From Panagrolaimus kolymaensis (taxonomy: Eukaryota > Nematoda > Chromadorea > Rhabditida > Panagrolaimidae), in the NCBI GenBank assembly GCA_028622995.1, contig JAJQJQ010000008.1, positions 2,046,001 to 2,110,000 of the forward strand: a DNA stretch of 64,000 nucleotides, given 5' to 3'. Shown one piece after another: positions 1-11,666 of this stretch (position 1 is the stretch's first letter; the number at the start of each line of letters is the position of its first letter). The notes under the pieces were generated by a model, which did not search any database, was not told where the DNA came from, and saw only the letters and a program-made list of their open reading frames with translations. The translations under genes and the position numbers were made by a program.

Positions 1-751
1 TTCCAAGTCAAATTCAAATTTTCAAAGGGGAATTAAGAGTCTGTTCGGTTGAGAAATGGCATCTTAATCATTAAATGGCTTAAAACTCCGAAATTAACCA
101 CTTAGTGTCTAAACCTGTTTCACTCGTCGGAAGCACATTTATTGGGCTTACAAACACCAGCAAACCCCATTTTAAAACCTTTCTTCCTCATAGTTGGCCA
201 TCCCGTTTTATCGCGGACAGAACTTTCCGAACAACCTGGTAAAAATATTTTTGTTATTGTTGTTAAATTAATTTTGTCTTAAATAATAATGTAAGGAAAA
301 TAAAGCAATTTATAGCTACAATACATACTTGCTAAAAGATGATGGCAAAATTATAGTTTTATTTACTTCTTTTTAGCTCTGTTTCATCCATCCATCCATC
401 AATTCCCACAATTTATTTGTTTACCTTTTTGTGTCCATTAAATTTTTATCACATTTTTTTCTCAAAGTTTACTGATAACAAAAAACCAAGTAAAAAGAAA
501 CTTACATTTTGAATATGATTTATACACAACGTTATAATCAATAAATTGATTGGTACTTATTTACATTAAGCATATGTATTGTTTTCGGACAATACAAATC
601 GAAGGGATCAAGAAAGATTTTTTTCGTTGAATATTAGCGAAAGAATTTCGTGAATCAATAAATTTAAATCTAATTACAATCATGATAATTATTTTTAGTT
701 TCAAAATAGATATTTTGACTGGCGCAACAACAAACGTTGAATTTCTTAAAT
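1..751. other. Non-coding stretch upstream of the first HEPN gene
   Basis: No exon with coding character was found here. Bases about 85-160 resemble bases about 24665-24740 (shared wording around 'gtctaaacctgttt' and 'cccatttatt'), so part of it is a diverged dispersed or duplicated intergenic repeat lying near HEPN-family genes in both places. The last part presumably holds the promoter of the gene starting at 752, but no individual element can be named. Confidence 0.5.
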
Positions 752-3700
752 ATGGATACTGTTGATCATAATGAGTTGGTTTTATCCCTTTTTTATGTTA
801 AAGCTTATAGGTATGTTTACAGAATTTTAAACCACTGCCGCATACATCAATTTTTGAATAAAGCCAATGAAAAATTGCATGGAATTTTTCGGAATCGATG
901 GTTTATTTATAAAAATCTTATAAATCCAGGTGGAGTAGACGACAATCAATGGAATGAAGATGGAATTTGTGGAGCTGAATTACTACAACTTAAATTTTCC
1001 AACCTCCCATCTCCAATGACAAATGTAATTAAAAATCAAAAACTCGATTTATGGGATGTGACACTAACATACCAAGCGATCGATGCGGTTTCAAAAAAAA
1101 TCAAAGCTTTTGGAGTACCATTTGACATAATTGAAGAAGAAATGATAAAAGAATTAAAAGATATTCGAAATTCATTTATGCATGGAAGTAATAACTTCTT
1201 TTTTTTCACTAATTTCATTACATGTTTTTTATAGCGTCAAAATTAACGGATGATGAATTTACTCTATATTGTGACCAGCTTACTGATATTATGCTTAAAG
1301 GAGGGGAAAGCCTAGTGGATATAGAAAAAATTAAACAAAATATAATGCAAGTTGGTCAACCTAAGATCGTTGAGGATGATAAATCAAAGTTTGCAAAATT
1401 GAAGGGAGAAGCAAACAAATTATTTAAGGTATGATCAGAGAATCGTGTTTACATAGTGTAATTTCTAATTATTTCAGTCAGAAAAATTAAATGAAGCTAT
1501 TGAAGCATATAATAAATGCTTGGATATTTCTGGTTTGACGCTTGAAAATCAAGCAATAATTTATTCAAATCGAGGTGCAGCATACTTAATGCTAAAAACC
1601 GAAGGATCTTTATTGATGGCTAAAAGAGATGCAGAATGGGCTGTTCAATTATGGCCTTGTTGGTGGAGAGGTTATTTTCGTTTGGGTAAAGCTCATATGG
1701 AACTTCAAGAATGGTCAGAAGCAGAAAGTGCATTAATCAAAGCTGTGGCTTTAAATTCAGAATCAATGGAAGCTCAAGATGCATTGAGTGACGTGAGAAG
1801 AGAAGTAAAAATCTAGATTTGTTTATATTGGGCTTAACTAACAGAGAAATTTAGAATGGAATATTATCTCGCCATGATCATATTAATCCTGCTTTGCATC
1901 CACAAACAGAATCAGTAGAAGAACAGACTAACGCGATGATAGCACAATTAGGATTACCCGAAGATATGGCAAAGAAAGCCATGAAACTTCTTCCACAAAC
2001 ACCATTCGTTAATATTGTTAAAGGCCATGAATATCGAGATGGAATGGGTAACGTAAAACAAGATTACTTAATGGCAGCTAAACATTATACAAAAGCAACA
2101 GCTGATGGAATTCCAGAAGGAATGTATAATTTAGCATTGTTATATCTTCATGGAAAAGGTGTCAAACGTGATTATTATTTGGCGCTTCATTGGTTAAATA
2201 AGGCAGCAAATTCAAAGCCGCTAATGGGTTTAATGGTATATAAAGCTTTAAAAAAAGTAAATGTCAAAATCAAATTTTCAGATGGGAAGCGGTATAGCAG
2301 AAGCTCAACATACTCTAGGCCTCATGTATTCTGAAGGTACAGGTGTAACACAAAATTACAAGGAAGCAGCAAAATGGTATGAAAAAGCCGTCAACAATGG
2401 CTTTGGTCCATCTGCAAATAATTTAGGAATACAATATAAAAAAGGGCTGGGGGTTGAAAAGTCACTTTCAAAAGCATATCAATATTTCAAGTTAGCTGCA
2501 GAGAGAGGCGATACTCCGGGAATGCAAAATTTATCAAACTGTTACCTCAGTGGTGAAGGAACGGGATCCGTGTTACCTACTGATGAGGATTTGAATGAAG
2601 GTAATTAATTATGATAAAAATTACACATTTCTATTTTACCTTTTAAATTTTAGGAAAAAAGTGGTTAACAACAGCTGCATCAAAAGGTGATATATTAGCA
2701 GAAAAGCATTTGGAAGCCGTTGAAAGCGTTCCTAAAGAATTTCAAAAGTTAGCTGCAATTTCAAAAGTTATGAATCCAGGAAAGGTTGAAAAAGCAAATC
2801 CATTAGATAAAGAGCAATATGGCAAATATATTCAAGTAAAATAAATATATTATAGAAAAAATTAAATGTAATGAGATTTGTTTAAGGAAGCCGCTAATAA
2901 AGGATCATGGACTGCAAAGCGACAGATTGAAATTTGGAAAAATATTAATGCCGCTATGGATGCTTTTAAAAAGAGTGACCTTGCAAAAATGTGCGCATGT
3001 TTATCCAAAGCTATTCGATTGGACCATCAAATAGCTAAAATTCCAGAGTTGTTAGAACCCATCATCATAGTAAGCTGAAAACAAAAAAAAAGTTTTCTCT
3101 CAAAACAAACCGAATTTATTTTTAGGAATGGGGAGAAACACATTATAAAGAGATTGATGTTGCAACTTGTTTGGTACAACTAAACACAAAAAATGGGAAT
3201 TTGATGGACATAATTGATGAATATTTAAGACACATTCACGGTGATAGATATTTTCTTGAAATGCGTATATCAGGTCATATTCATCATAAGGAAATGAAAG
3301 AAGCGCTAAATTTATCAAAAAAGTGTTTGAAAGTAAATCTTTTTAATCATTATCTTTTAAAAGCTTGAAATTTGTTTTAGCTTTATCCTGATTCATTTCG
3401 ATTTATCTACGTTCATGCAATAGTTTTAGCAATGCATGAAAATGCACCAAAAGAAACTTTAAATGCATTTGATGCATTTCTAGACGTTGCTCCTGAAGAT
3501 CATGATAAAGTTCCAGTGTGTCATTATCGAAAAGCATCGTATTATGGTTTAACAAAAAATAATGAAAAATTTCTTGAATGTTTTGAAGCTGGTTTAAAAA
3601 GTGAAAGGAAACAATTACCTTGCTTTTTACCATATGATTTTCCGCTCAAAAGTACTTTAGAAGCTGCTTATCACATAATGAAGAAAAAAGAAATAGTTGG

Positions 3701-4635
3701 ACTAAATGGAGCAGTTGAGAAAGTTGCAGGTAAAAAAATTTGTAAAAACAATATTAATAAAAATTATATTTTATGCAAATTTTGAAATGCACTTTTATTT
3801 GTAAAAATCATTTTTTAGCTGTTACTACAATTACACAACTCTCCCAACAACCGCGAATGCCACAACAAATTAATAATAGAGAAGATTTTTTGTTAAGACC
3901 CAAAAGAAAATATTTGCTTACAAATCATCGGGCATACTTTATAAACATGGAAGATAATTTTAATAATAGCAAAAATACAAATATACTTACAACTATCAAA
4001 CCAACAAAAACGCCACAAAAACCAAGTTTAATTAATTTGAAGAAAATTACTTTAAGAGAAATGGATTTGAGCGGTGAAAAAGTTTATAATGGTTGTGTTC
4101 TCGAAGCACGAATTATTGATTGGCCATTTGTTATGGTTGGAATTGCAACGGTTATCGAAGATGAAAATGGTGATGCTGAAAGGTAACTATTTTTAAAATG
4201 ATATTTTATCATAAAAGAAGCGTTTTTTTAGAGTATCAATTTATAATTGGCCAAAATCAAAAATAATTGAAAAAGTAATGTGAAAGTTTCGAATGAATAC
4301 CATAATTTCTATTATTAATCCTTATCTTCGAAAAGGTACCGATGGTCAATTTATTATTCGAGTGGAAGATCCGGTGTATATTAATTTTGGTTAGTTTTAA
4401 TTAGCGCAGACTATGCAAATTTATTGCGTATTATTTTTTTTTTGAAAAATAATTTTTAGATAACGCTTTGTCGGAAAAACGATGTCATTGTTGTGGAAAA
4501 GAAGCAGAACTTTTGAAATGTGCAAAATGTTTAATGGCTAAATATTGTTCGAAAGAATGTCAAAAACTTGATTGGATTGATTTCAACCACAAAGAAATTT
4601 GTAAATATATTAAAAAATATGCAAATGTTTTGTAA
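752..4635 (+). CDS. HEPN-TPR-Sel1-MYND protein, copy 1 (in-frame stop before MYND)
   Basis: Thirteen exons fit the paralogue pattern: 752-774, 823-1187, 1235-1428, 1478-1804, 1855-2256, 2282-2600, 2654-2835, 2887-3069, 3126-3332, 3381-3729, 3819-4182, 4232-4389, 4460-4635. The order is: short N-terminus (MDTVDHNE); DZIP3-like HEPN domain with DLWDVTLTYQAI and the RNase-type Rx4H motif (IRNSFMHGS); one co-chaperone-type TPR block (NQAIIYSNRGAAYLM... WWRGYFRLGKA); several Sel1 repeats (GMYNLALLYLHGKGV, SANNLGIQYKKGLGV); a helical TPR-like middle; a beta-rich region (LEARIIDWPFVMVGIATVIEDENGD); and a C-terminal MYND zinc finger (CHCCGKEAELLKCAKC...CSKECQ). Exon 12 reads an in-frame TGA at 4281-4283 that paralogues lack, so the MYND would be lost unless readthrough, editing or a sequence error applies. 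The intron at 2257-2281 is only 25 nt. Function inferred: RNA-acting HEPN protein with protein-interaction repeats. Confidence 0.8.
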
Positions 4636-4998
4636 GAAAAAAAAATAATGTGCTTTAATTTTTTTATACTAAATTCGCATTTATAAACTTACTTTTCCAG
4701 TAAATTATTAAAAATATGTATAAAGATTTTTATTTTAAAAAAATAGTTACAGTATAATTTTTAAATATGAAATGTCAGTAAATAAAGTTTTTTTCTCGAA
4801 TTGAAAAATGTTTGGCATTCTATAATGGACAGAAATCAATTGAAGCGTAATCACTCTTCCCCATTTTTATCTTGCATTTTTTTGTCGTTCTTGATTTTTT
4901 TGATTATTTATTTGGCACACCGCTAACCATTTTCTAAAATTTTCTTCCTTACAATCATTTTTATATTTTTTCTTCTCAATTTTTGTTTCATAAAAAAA
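4636..4998. other. Intergenic spacer
   Basis: Very AT-rich spacer between the first HEPN gene and the F-box-like gene. AATAAA-like strings (for example near 4780) could be the polyadenylation signal of the upstream gene. Nothing else was seen. Confidence 0.5.
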
Positions 4999-5823
4999 AT
5001 GAGTGCCAATATTGTATCTATTAATTCAATTTCCAGCATTTTTGATTCTCCAAGACGTCAATATTTTTCACTTCCATTCGGCATTATTAATTTTATTACC
5101 CAAAATCCATGTTCAGCTCTTGGCCTTCAAAAGCTTCAAAAAACTTGCAAATATTTTTTTGCAAAAAATAAAATTATTGTTACTGATAAATTCATATATC
5201 AAGAAGATGCTTATTTAAAAACTACAAGCCATTTTAAGTGGCTGTACTTAAACAATGTTAATTTTGAATTTCCTTCGGTCAAATATTGGCTAAATTTCGA
5301 TTTTATTATGAATAATGAAGCATCGATGAGTTTATCCAAAAGTATTTATCGATGTTCATTAAAGCATTTAACACTTCGAAATCAAAATTTAAGTTTTAAA
5401 CAAATAAACTTTCTTCTTGATGGAGGAAAAATTACTAGACTTTTATTTAACAATGTTAATATTCGAGATGATCATGGAGAAATAGTTTCATGTGATAAAA
5501 TCCTTAAATATGTTCCAAATATTCGAAACTTTGATTATGATTGCGAAAATGATATTTTCAACACGCAAACTTTCGAAAAAATGAATTCTTTGAATTTCAA
5601 ATCAAAATTTAAATCGTTTGCCTTAAGAATTTCAAATTTATCCGCTGATGTGGATTTTTTATTTTTATTGAAATTTATCAGCAATAATGGAAGTAGGGCA
5701 ACACATTTCGGTTTTCAATTAAAAAAGGAATATTGTGAATTACTCGTATCTTCTATCGATATTATGCTTCAAAATTTGGAAACACAAAATTGGCCAATAT
5801 TTTCATATTTTATAGAAAATTAG
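4999..5823 (+). CDS. F-box-like nematode protein, single exon
   Basis: A 274-residue uninterrupted reading frame. It begins MSANIVSINSISSIFDSPRRQYFSLPFGIINFI in sense, with an N-terminal block (residues about 18-60: PRRQxFSLP, NPCSALGLQKLQKTCKYFFAKNKIIV) that recurs at 16403, 34335 and 36695 in this window. The pattern (short helix, 'NP-S-A', then an L-x-K-x-C-K-x-F motif) fits divergent F-box-like substrate-receptor proteins expanded in nematodes; this assignment is from memory of similar sequences. The rest is an LRR/FTH-like alternation of short hydrophobic segments with a conserved 'LNGG/DGG-I' and 'CDKIL...VP' core. Possible role: cullin-RING ligase adaptor in the cytosol. No intron is needed, unlike the copy at 16403. 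Confidence 0.7.
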   Translation: MSANIVSINSISSIFDSPRRQYFSLPFGIINFITQNPCSALGLQKLQKTCKYFFAKNKIIVTDKFIYQEDAYLKTTSHFKWLYLNNVNFEFPSVKYWLNFDFIMNNEASMSLSKSIYRCSLKHLTLRNQNLSFKQINFLLDGGKITRLLFNNVNIRDDHGEIVSCDKILKYVPNIRNFDYDCENDIFNTQTFEKMNSLNFKSKFKSFALRISNLSADVDFLFLLKFISNNGSRATHFGFQLKKEYCELLVSSIDIMLQNLETQNWPIFSYFIEN

Positions 5824-5932
5824 TTAATCGTTAATAATTCAAATTCAAATTATATGAATTCGAAAAATCGAAGAACATGTGTTTATATTGTATACTCCAT
5901 GATTTAATTCTTTGCCTTTTGTTTCCATTTAA

Positions 5933-7118
5933 GACGGGTCCACCGACAAAATTTTAGATTTTGGTAGAGAAAAATTTTTTTTTGACTAATCCGATGTAAA
6001 ATTGGATAGAGATTCAGGAAAAATTGGTCTCGAAGCTCAGAAAATTTTTCTCGACCTATGGCAGAAAATTTGCATATTTCAGAAATAAATTCATGAAAAA
6101 TCAGGGATATGGATATTTTTTTATTCTTCTCTATTTCTATAGGTTTTCAACCATGGGGAATCGAATGGCATATACCATTAATAGCCTTTGATATCGTTTT
6201 CATGGAGAAACGTGCATACCTCTGTACTTAGCCCGGGAAAACTTTTTTTCTGGTTATGTTGGGTGGAGAACCGCCTAATACATATTGTAGTAGAGGATCT
6301 CAGCTATCTTATGGTATTTATTTCAATTCCTACGGGATGCCCTAACCTACATTGTCAAGCAATGCCAAGATAGTCATGAAATTTTTTTCATGTTTTTTGA
6401 CCAAAAGTATTTTTTTATATAAGTAAAATGTAAATGTGGTAATTCAAAAGTTCCTTAGAATAATTTTTTACATATATGTGTCTTCTCATAATTTATAAAA
6501 TAAATCTTTTTATTTTTTCGACCTAAAAAATAAACTCATTAAAAATTAAATTCTGAAAAGACACATATATGTAAAAAATTATTCTAAGAAACTTTTGAAT
6601 TACCACATTTACATTTTGCTAATATAAAAAATACTTTTAGTCAAAAAACAATAAAAAAAATTTCATGTCAAATGTGGTCTCGTTTGGCTCGAGCTCAAAG
6701 TCACTTTGTTTTTTTTTTTTTTCGGTAGATCGATAGAGGAGATTCCGGGCTATATTTCACTTGTGGTACCTCATCCTGATCGTATTCAGGAAAAAAGTTT
6801 TGAAGGGACATATGTGGACGTATAGCTGTTTCTCCATGATAACTATATGAAAGGTTACAAATGGTATATGCCATTCGATTCTCTATGGTTGAAAACCTAT
6901 AGAAATAGAAAAGAATAAAAAAATAACCATATCCCTGATTTTTCATGAATTTATTTGTCAAAATATGAAAATTTTCTGCCATAGGTCGAGAAAAATTTTC
7001 TGAGCTTCGAGACCATTTTTTCCTAAATCTCCATCCAATTTTACATCGGATTAGTCAAAAAAAAAATTTTCTCTACCAAAATCACAACCAGTTGTAAAAT
7101 ATTGTCGGAGAATCCGTC
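5933..7118. mobile_element. Foldback non-autonomous transposon, TTAA target site
   Basis: The two ends are inverted copies: the left end GACGG... at 5933 mirrors ...CCGTC at 7118, each flanked by TTAA (5929-5932 and 7119-7122). The arms match over roughly 350-400 bp (for example the segment near 6030-6140 mirrors 6930-7020) and then diverge. A second, inner palindrome has arms near 6375-6490 and 6560-6665. The frames of 60-93 codons inside are arm-derived shadows, not genes. Size, palindromy and TTAA fit a piggyBac-type or similar MITE; no transposase is present. Confidence 0.85.
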
Positions 7119-7305
7119 TTAATGTTATCACTTTCTTTCTTTTTTAAAGACTATTTATTACACCTGTATTAGAGGACCAACCAAAAGAAAGTTTATATTT
7201 TTTGTTGCTATGATTATGGTTTGTACACTTGTTATAATCAATGAGTTACTTGGATTATTTATGCACATTTTGCATGGATTATTGTTAAAAAAATCAATAA
7301 TGTGC

Positions 7306-10300
7306 TCAGTTTATCAAAACGAGAGAAAGAATGATAACAAATAATTCAAACTTGGCAATTCTATCACTGTTATTAGATATTGTGATAAGATTTGTTTGAG
7401 TTGTCAATAGTGTTATTGGCGTTGTAGCAAGGGACGCTTTTGAACTTGCCGTCAAATTAGGAATTAATGGAGTCGTCTGAGTTGCATTAACATTTCCATT
7501 TCCAGTGGTTGTTGTTATTGTAGCGAGGGACGACATTGTTGGGTTTGTTAAAGAAGGAGTTACAGTTGTTTGAGTTATTTCTGTACTGACGACATCTTCA
7601 TTTTCAGTAGTTTCCATTGTAGAAGTTGTTGTCTCTATAGGTATCGTAACGTCCCCTTGAATATGATATTCTATCAAAAATCCATTATTCTCAAAATCAT
7701 TTTCAGCATAATTAACATAAAAATTCCAAGCTAACAAGCTAGTGTTTTGCAACAATGATTGACTAGTTGGATATGTTTCCAGCGTAGGCTTTGGAGAGCC
7801 ATAAACATCAATAATAAAAATATCTGTCAAAAATGACATTGGTCCATTCATATACCAAAACTTTGTAGTAGCAAATGTTTGCTTTATTCCAGAATAAGAC
7901 GGTGATGCCATTACACCTTTTTGAAGACCAGTCGAAACAACTTCAACAAATTCCACGACTAAAATTAACGTTTTTTAAAAACTTTTGAGTGAGAGAGAGA
8001 GAGCAAACTTTGATCATGACTTGACAAATGAATAGATAAGCTACTAGATGAAGGAATGATAATGGTTAAGGCTTGAGAATATATTCCCACCGATTGCCAT
8101 TGGTATGCGTCAGAACTGCTAAAAATGAAACTTTTACAAAATTATTAATAAAAAGTGGGGGGAAAAGGGTGATATTTTACTTTTTCAAAAGTCTACTCAT
8201 AATTTCTGAAGTTATGAGCTTCCAAAATCCATCTGAATGGCTCTAAAACAGATGGTGGGAAAAAGTCGTCGAATCACCCTTTTATTATTTATAGTTTTGA
8301 CAACAAAACTTACTTGAAATCAAACAATTTCTTATTATTTACTGTACTTAAAATAGTATATACGGCATTGCTCTCACTACCAGCTGTCATGGAATTAATC
8401 CAAATATGCGGTAATTCTTGTGGTCTACCAGTAAATGCAAGAATAATAATTTCACAAGCTCCAGAATTCATTGCAGCATTGGATATATCATATTCTCCAT
8501 CATAGGTTACTTGAAAAACTGTATCTGTTTGTTGACAGTTTTTGTCGTTATCTAAAATTAAAACTTTTACTTTTAATTTAATTAATTTTGATTACCATTT
8601 GACATCTTGAAAAGTATTGTATTTTGGTTACTATAAGATGAAAATGATGAGCTGTAAATTGTAAAACAACCGGAAGAGGATTTTATGCTTTTCGCTACTG
8701 ATGATGACGAAGCGTTTGGTAGCAAATTTAAACTGAAAGGTTTCAATTGTATGTTACTTACTGATTTGCAAATTAACTTTACACGACTCGAGTAACAATT
8801 ATAAATAACAAAACTATTCAAATTTTTAGTAAGAAGCTATGTGAGTTTTTGTTTTCAAAAATGCTAAAGCACGCTCTCAAAGGAAGCTCTCACATGCAAG
8901 TGAGTTATGCTCAGCTTTTTTAAGCCAACTTTTCTAAAACCTTACTCGCCAACAACTTGATTCAAATCATTACTATCATAGACAATAAATCCAGAATCAT
9001 CAGTGAATTTGTTATCATAAGTCACAAACATTTCCAACGTATTTGTAGTTGTACAAACCGTAATAGCATCATTGACATTCATATCAGGCAACCATAAAAT
9101 ATGTTTAGGATACGTGTCATTGAGTTTTACTTTTGAAACAGTGGGTGTTGGAATCATATCGATGTAAATTGACCAAAACTTATTTTCAGCTAAAACTGGT
9201 TCTAGTCCTGAACCAGAATGAAATTGTACAGTTATTTGGTTGTTTGGTGAAAAATATCGTTCTATAGCTCCGGTAGATGCTGTCATGCTAAAACAAAATG
9301 GTTTTAAAAGTGTGTAAAATTTCAAAAAAAAGTTTACTTTTGATCAATAGCATTGTCATCTTTTAAAATTACAAAGTCAACCAAACTTCTCAAATGATTA
9401 GTTATCACTAGATGTAAATAAGAATCAAGGCAATCTGGATTTCGAGTTATCTAAAAATTTTATTTTGTATTGTTGGCAATATTCATATAATTAACATTTC
9501 TAGTTTTTTGAGTTTACAGCTTAGGAATTATTGAAAACATAGAATTGTTTTTCCGTTTTTAAAACTTTTTAAGCTCCAAAAACAACCAATATCCTAGCAG
9601 CTCTAATTTGCATACCATATATTCACAATCCATATTACTGCAATAAGTCATTGTACTTTTTTGAGGATAAAAATAAGCTGTTGAGTTACAAGAAATAACA
9701 AAGATTCTATCGGAGCAGACACATTCTAAAAAATCAATGATAAATGTTTACTTTTTTGGTGAATGGTTATTTACCATATAGCTGCAACTCAGCAGAAAAT
9801 CCAGCAGCTTGAGTATTTCCATCACCCAAAAATATTAAACTTCCATTTTGAAGTTTATTTGTGACAATGTATTGTATGGGATAGTGATCATACATTGAAA
9901 TTACTAGACTTTTGTTGCCATTATTGTCATAATTTATTGACAATACATCACAACAAGCTTCATATAGAAATTCTGTTATAACAAGAGTGGCTTCATGGTT
10001 TGTTGGAATGGATATCGGATACTCGCATATCTTAAAGTGTGTTTTTATTGTATATTGTTAAACCTTAGTTAAATATAAAAAAATACTTGAAAAATTGGAT
10101 AACCATTGTTATAATCAATATTGCTGTAAACAATGGTATTTGTGGTATCATTTGTTTTAGGAGGTTTACATCCAATAGGATTATACATATTTTCAGATTC
10201 AACAGCGGATACAAGCATAAAAAATTCTATTGTTGTAGTATTGGCAAATTGATATTCATAGACAAGTCGAAATGATGTTCCAGTAAAATAGAAAACTTTT

Positions 10301-11191
10301 GAACTGTCATTGATGGTAAAACTAAAAAATAAGTTCAACCATAATGATTTTTAAAATATAAAAGGCATTTCAGTTTTTAACTTACTTTTTTATAATTTTA
10401 TTACCATCACCATAAAGTATCAACTGAACTTCATCAGCTATGTTAAGTTGATTTACGACCACTTTTAATTGTTGTGATAAATCAATAATAAATATCCATT
10501 TGCAAAGTTTATAATCACTCTCTCCTTGTCCATAACTATTGGTAATTGGAATTACTTGAGTTGGTTGAGATTTATCAAAGTAGATTGTTTGCAAATTTAA
10601 TGGACAACTCAATTCATCATTTATAGCTAAAAATTTTTTTAAAAAATAAAGTTTAAAAAAGATAACATACAATATGGCACCACTGCAGCCTGAAAAGCCG
10701 ACCATTTTGTATCAGCAAATGTAAAAACATTGACGGATAAATAATTAGAATAAGTTAAAAATGTTACTACATCAAAATTAGAGTTATAGTCGCTAAAATA
10801 TATGCCTACATCATAGTATAAAATAAAATTCAATTAGTGTTGTTGCTTACTCTATATTTTTAGTTACTAAATAATTTATATCATCCAAAAACTTTATGTT
10901 GTCTACAGCTCCATTGTACAAGGCAATCCATAAGTTTATGGTTTCATCCGTCTACAAAAAGTACATAAAAACATTTTATTGATCAAAAATGATTTAAAAA
11001 CTTACTCCAATAAATCGGGCATTGCAACAAAGACCAGGTAATAGAGTATGTGGAAAATTAGAAGATTGAAAAAATGTTAAACTACTGATATTAAATACAG
11101 GTGTGCTTTTATCACAACTCACAACATCAAAACAGTGAACATTGTTTTGAAGACTAACGAAATAAAGAAATAAAAGCAGAAATTTATTCAT
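7306..11191 (-). CDS. Secreted CUB-like-domain protein with mucin tail and GPI-like C-terminus
   Basis: The gene starts at 11191 with a signal peptide (MNKFLLLFLYFVSLQNNVHC) and runs leftwards through about a dozen exons (for example 11191-11006, 10951-10851, 10792 to about 10680, about 10625-10387, and on to a last exon ending at 7306). Splicing was checked by frame for the first four exons; later boundaries are approximate. Repeating units carry the layout of nematode CUB-like domains: Cys, then YP, then C-x-W/hydrophobic, then a D-x-L/V core (for example KLCKWIFIIDLSQQLKVVVN; YPISIPTNHEATLVI). The last exon (about 216 codons) is rich in Thr/Ser over its second half and ends in a hydrophobic tail (KFELFVIILSLVLIN), suggesting a GPI signal or membrane anchor. 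CUB-like genes of C. elegans are often pathogen-responsive and intestinal; a similar role here is inference. Confidence 0.7.
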
Positions 11192-11666
11192 TTTAGGGCA
11201 AAAGCTATTAAAATCAATAAATCAACAATGCTTTTTTTTTTGCTGCTGTAAAATGTGTTAATTGTCGTCTTATCAGTAATACAAATAATAACAATTAGTT
11301 CATAGTTAGAGACTAGCCAAATATTTTAGACAAAGGGAAAAAAATAACATTCTTTCGTTTTGTGTGATAATCGCATTAAAAATGAAAAAGTTTTTTCTCA
11401 TTAAAACCGAAAATCGGTTAGAAATCTACGAGTATTCACATCGTCAAATATCTTACACAAGAAGCCTTTACCAAAATTTTATAAAAATACATAACTTTTT
11501 TTTATCATTTAAATCAAAAAACATTTTTTGCTTTCTTTAATTTATTGCTTGCTTTTTTCCCAGCTAAAGCAAATAGGAAAAAATTTAATAAACATTTTGA
11601 ATATTTACTTAAATAACAATTAAATATCTGATTTTTTTATCCAAAATAAAAGACGATTAAAAAAGT
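11192..11666. other. Promoter-side spacer of the CUB-like gene
   Basis: A 475-bp AT-rich interval between the start of the CUB-like gene and the end of the next leftward gene. It must carry the promoter of the former and the terminator of the latter. No motif could be singled out. Confidence 0.4.

Noticed and set aside
4999..5823. Overlapping frame 5003-5218 as a second gene
   Set aside because: It is a +1 shadow of the F-box-like gene with low-complexity Leu/Ile content.
6701..6982. 93-codon frame inside the foldback element
   Set aside because: It lies in one arm of an inverted repeat, has a degraded mirror copy in the other arm, and shows no domain or splice support.
8731..8760. Possible 29-nt intron (GTAAGT...CAG) within a CUB-like exon
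   Set aside because: Removing it shifts the frame to an early stop, while reading through keeps the domain; treated as coding.
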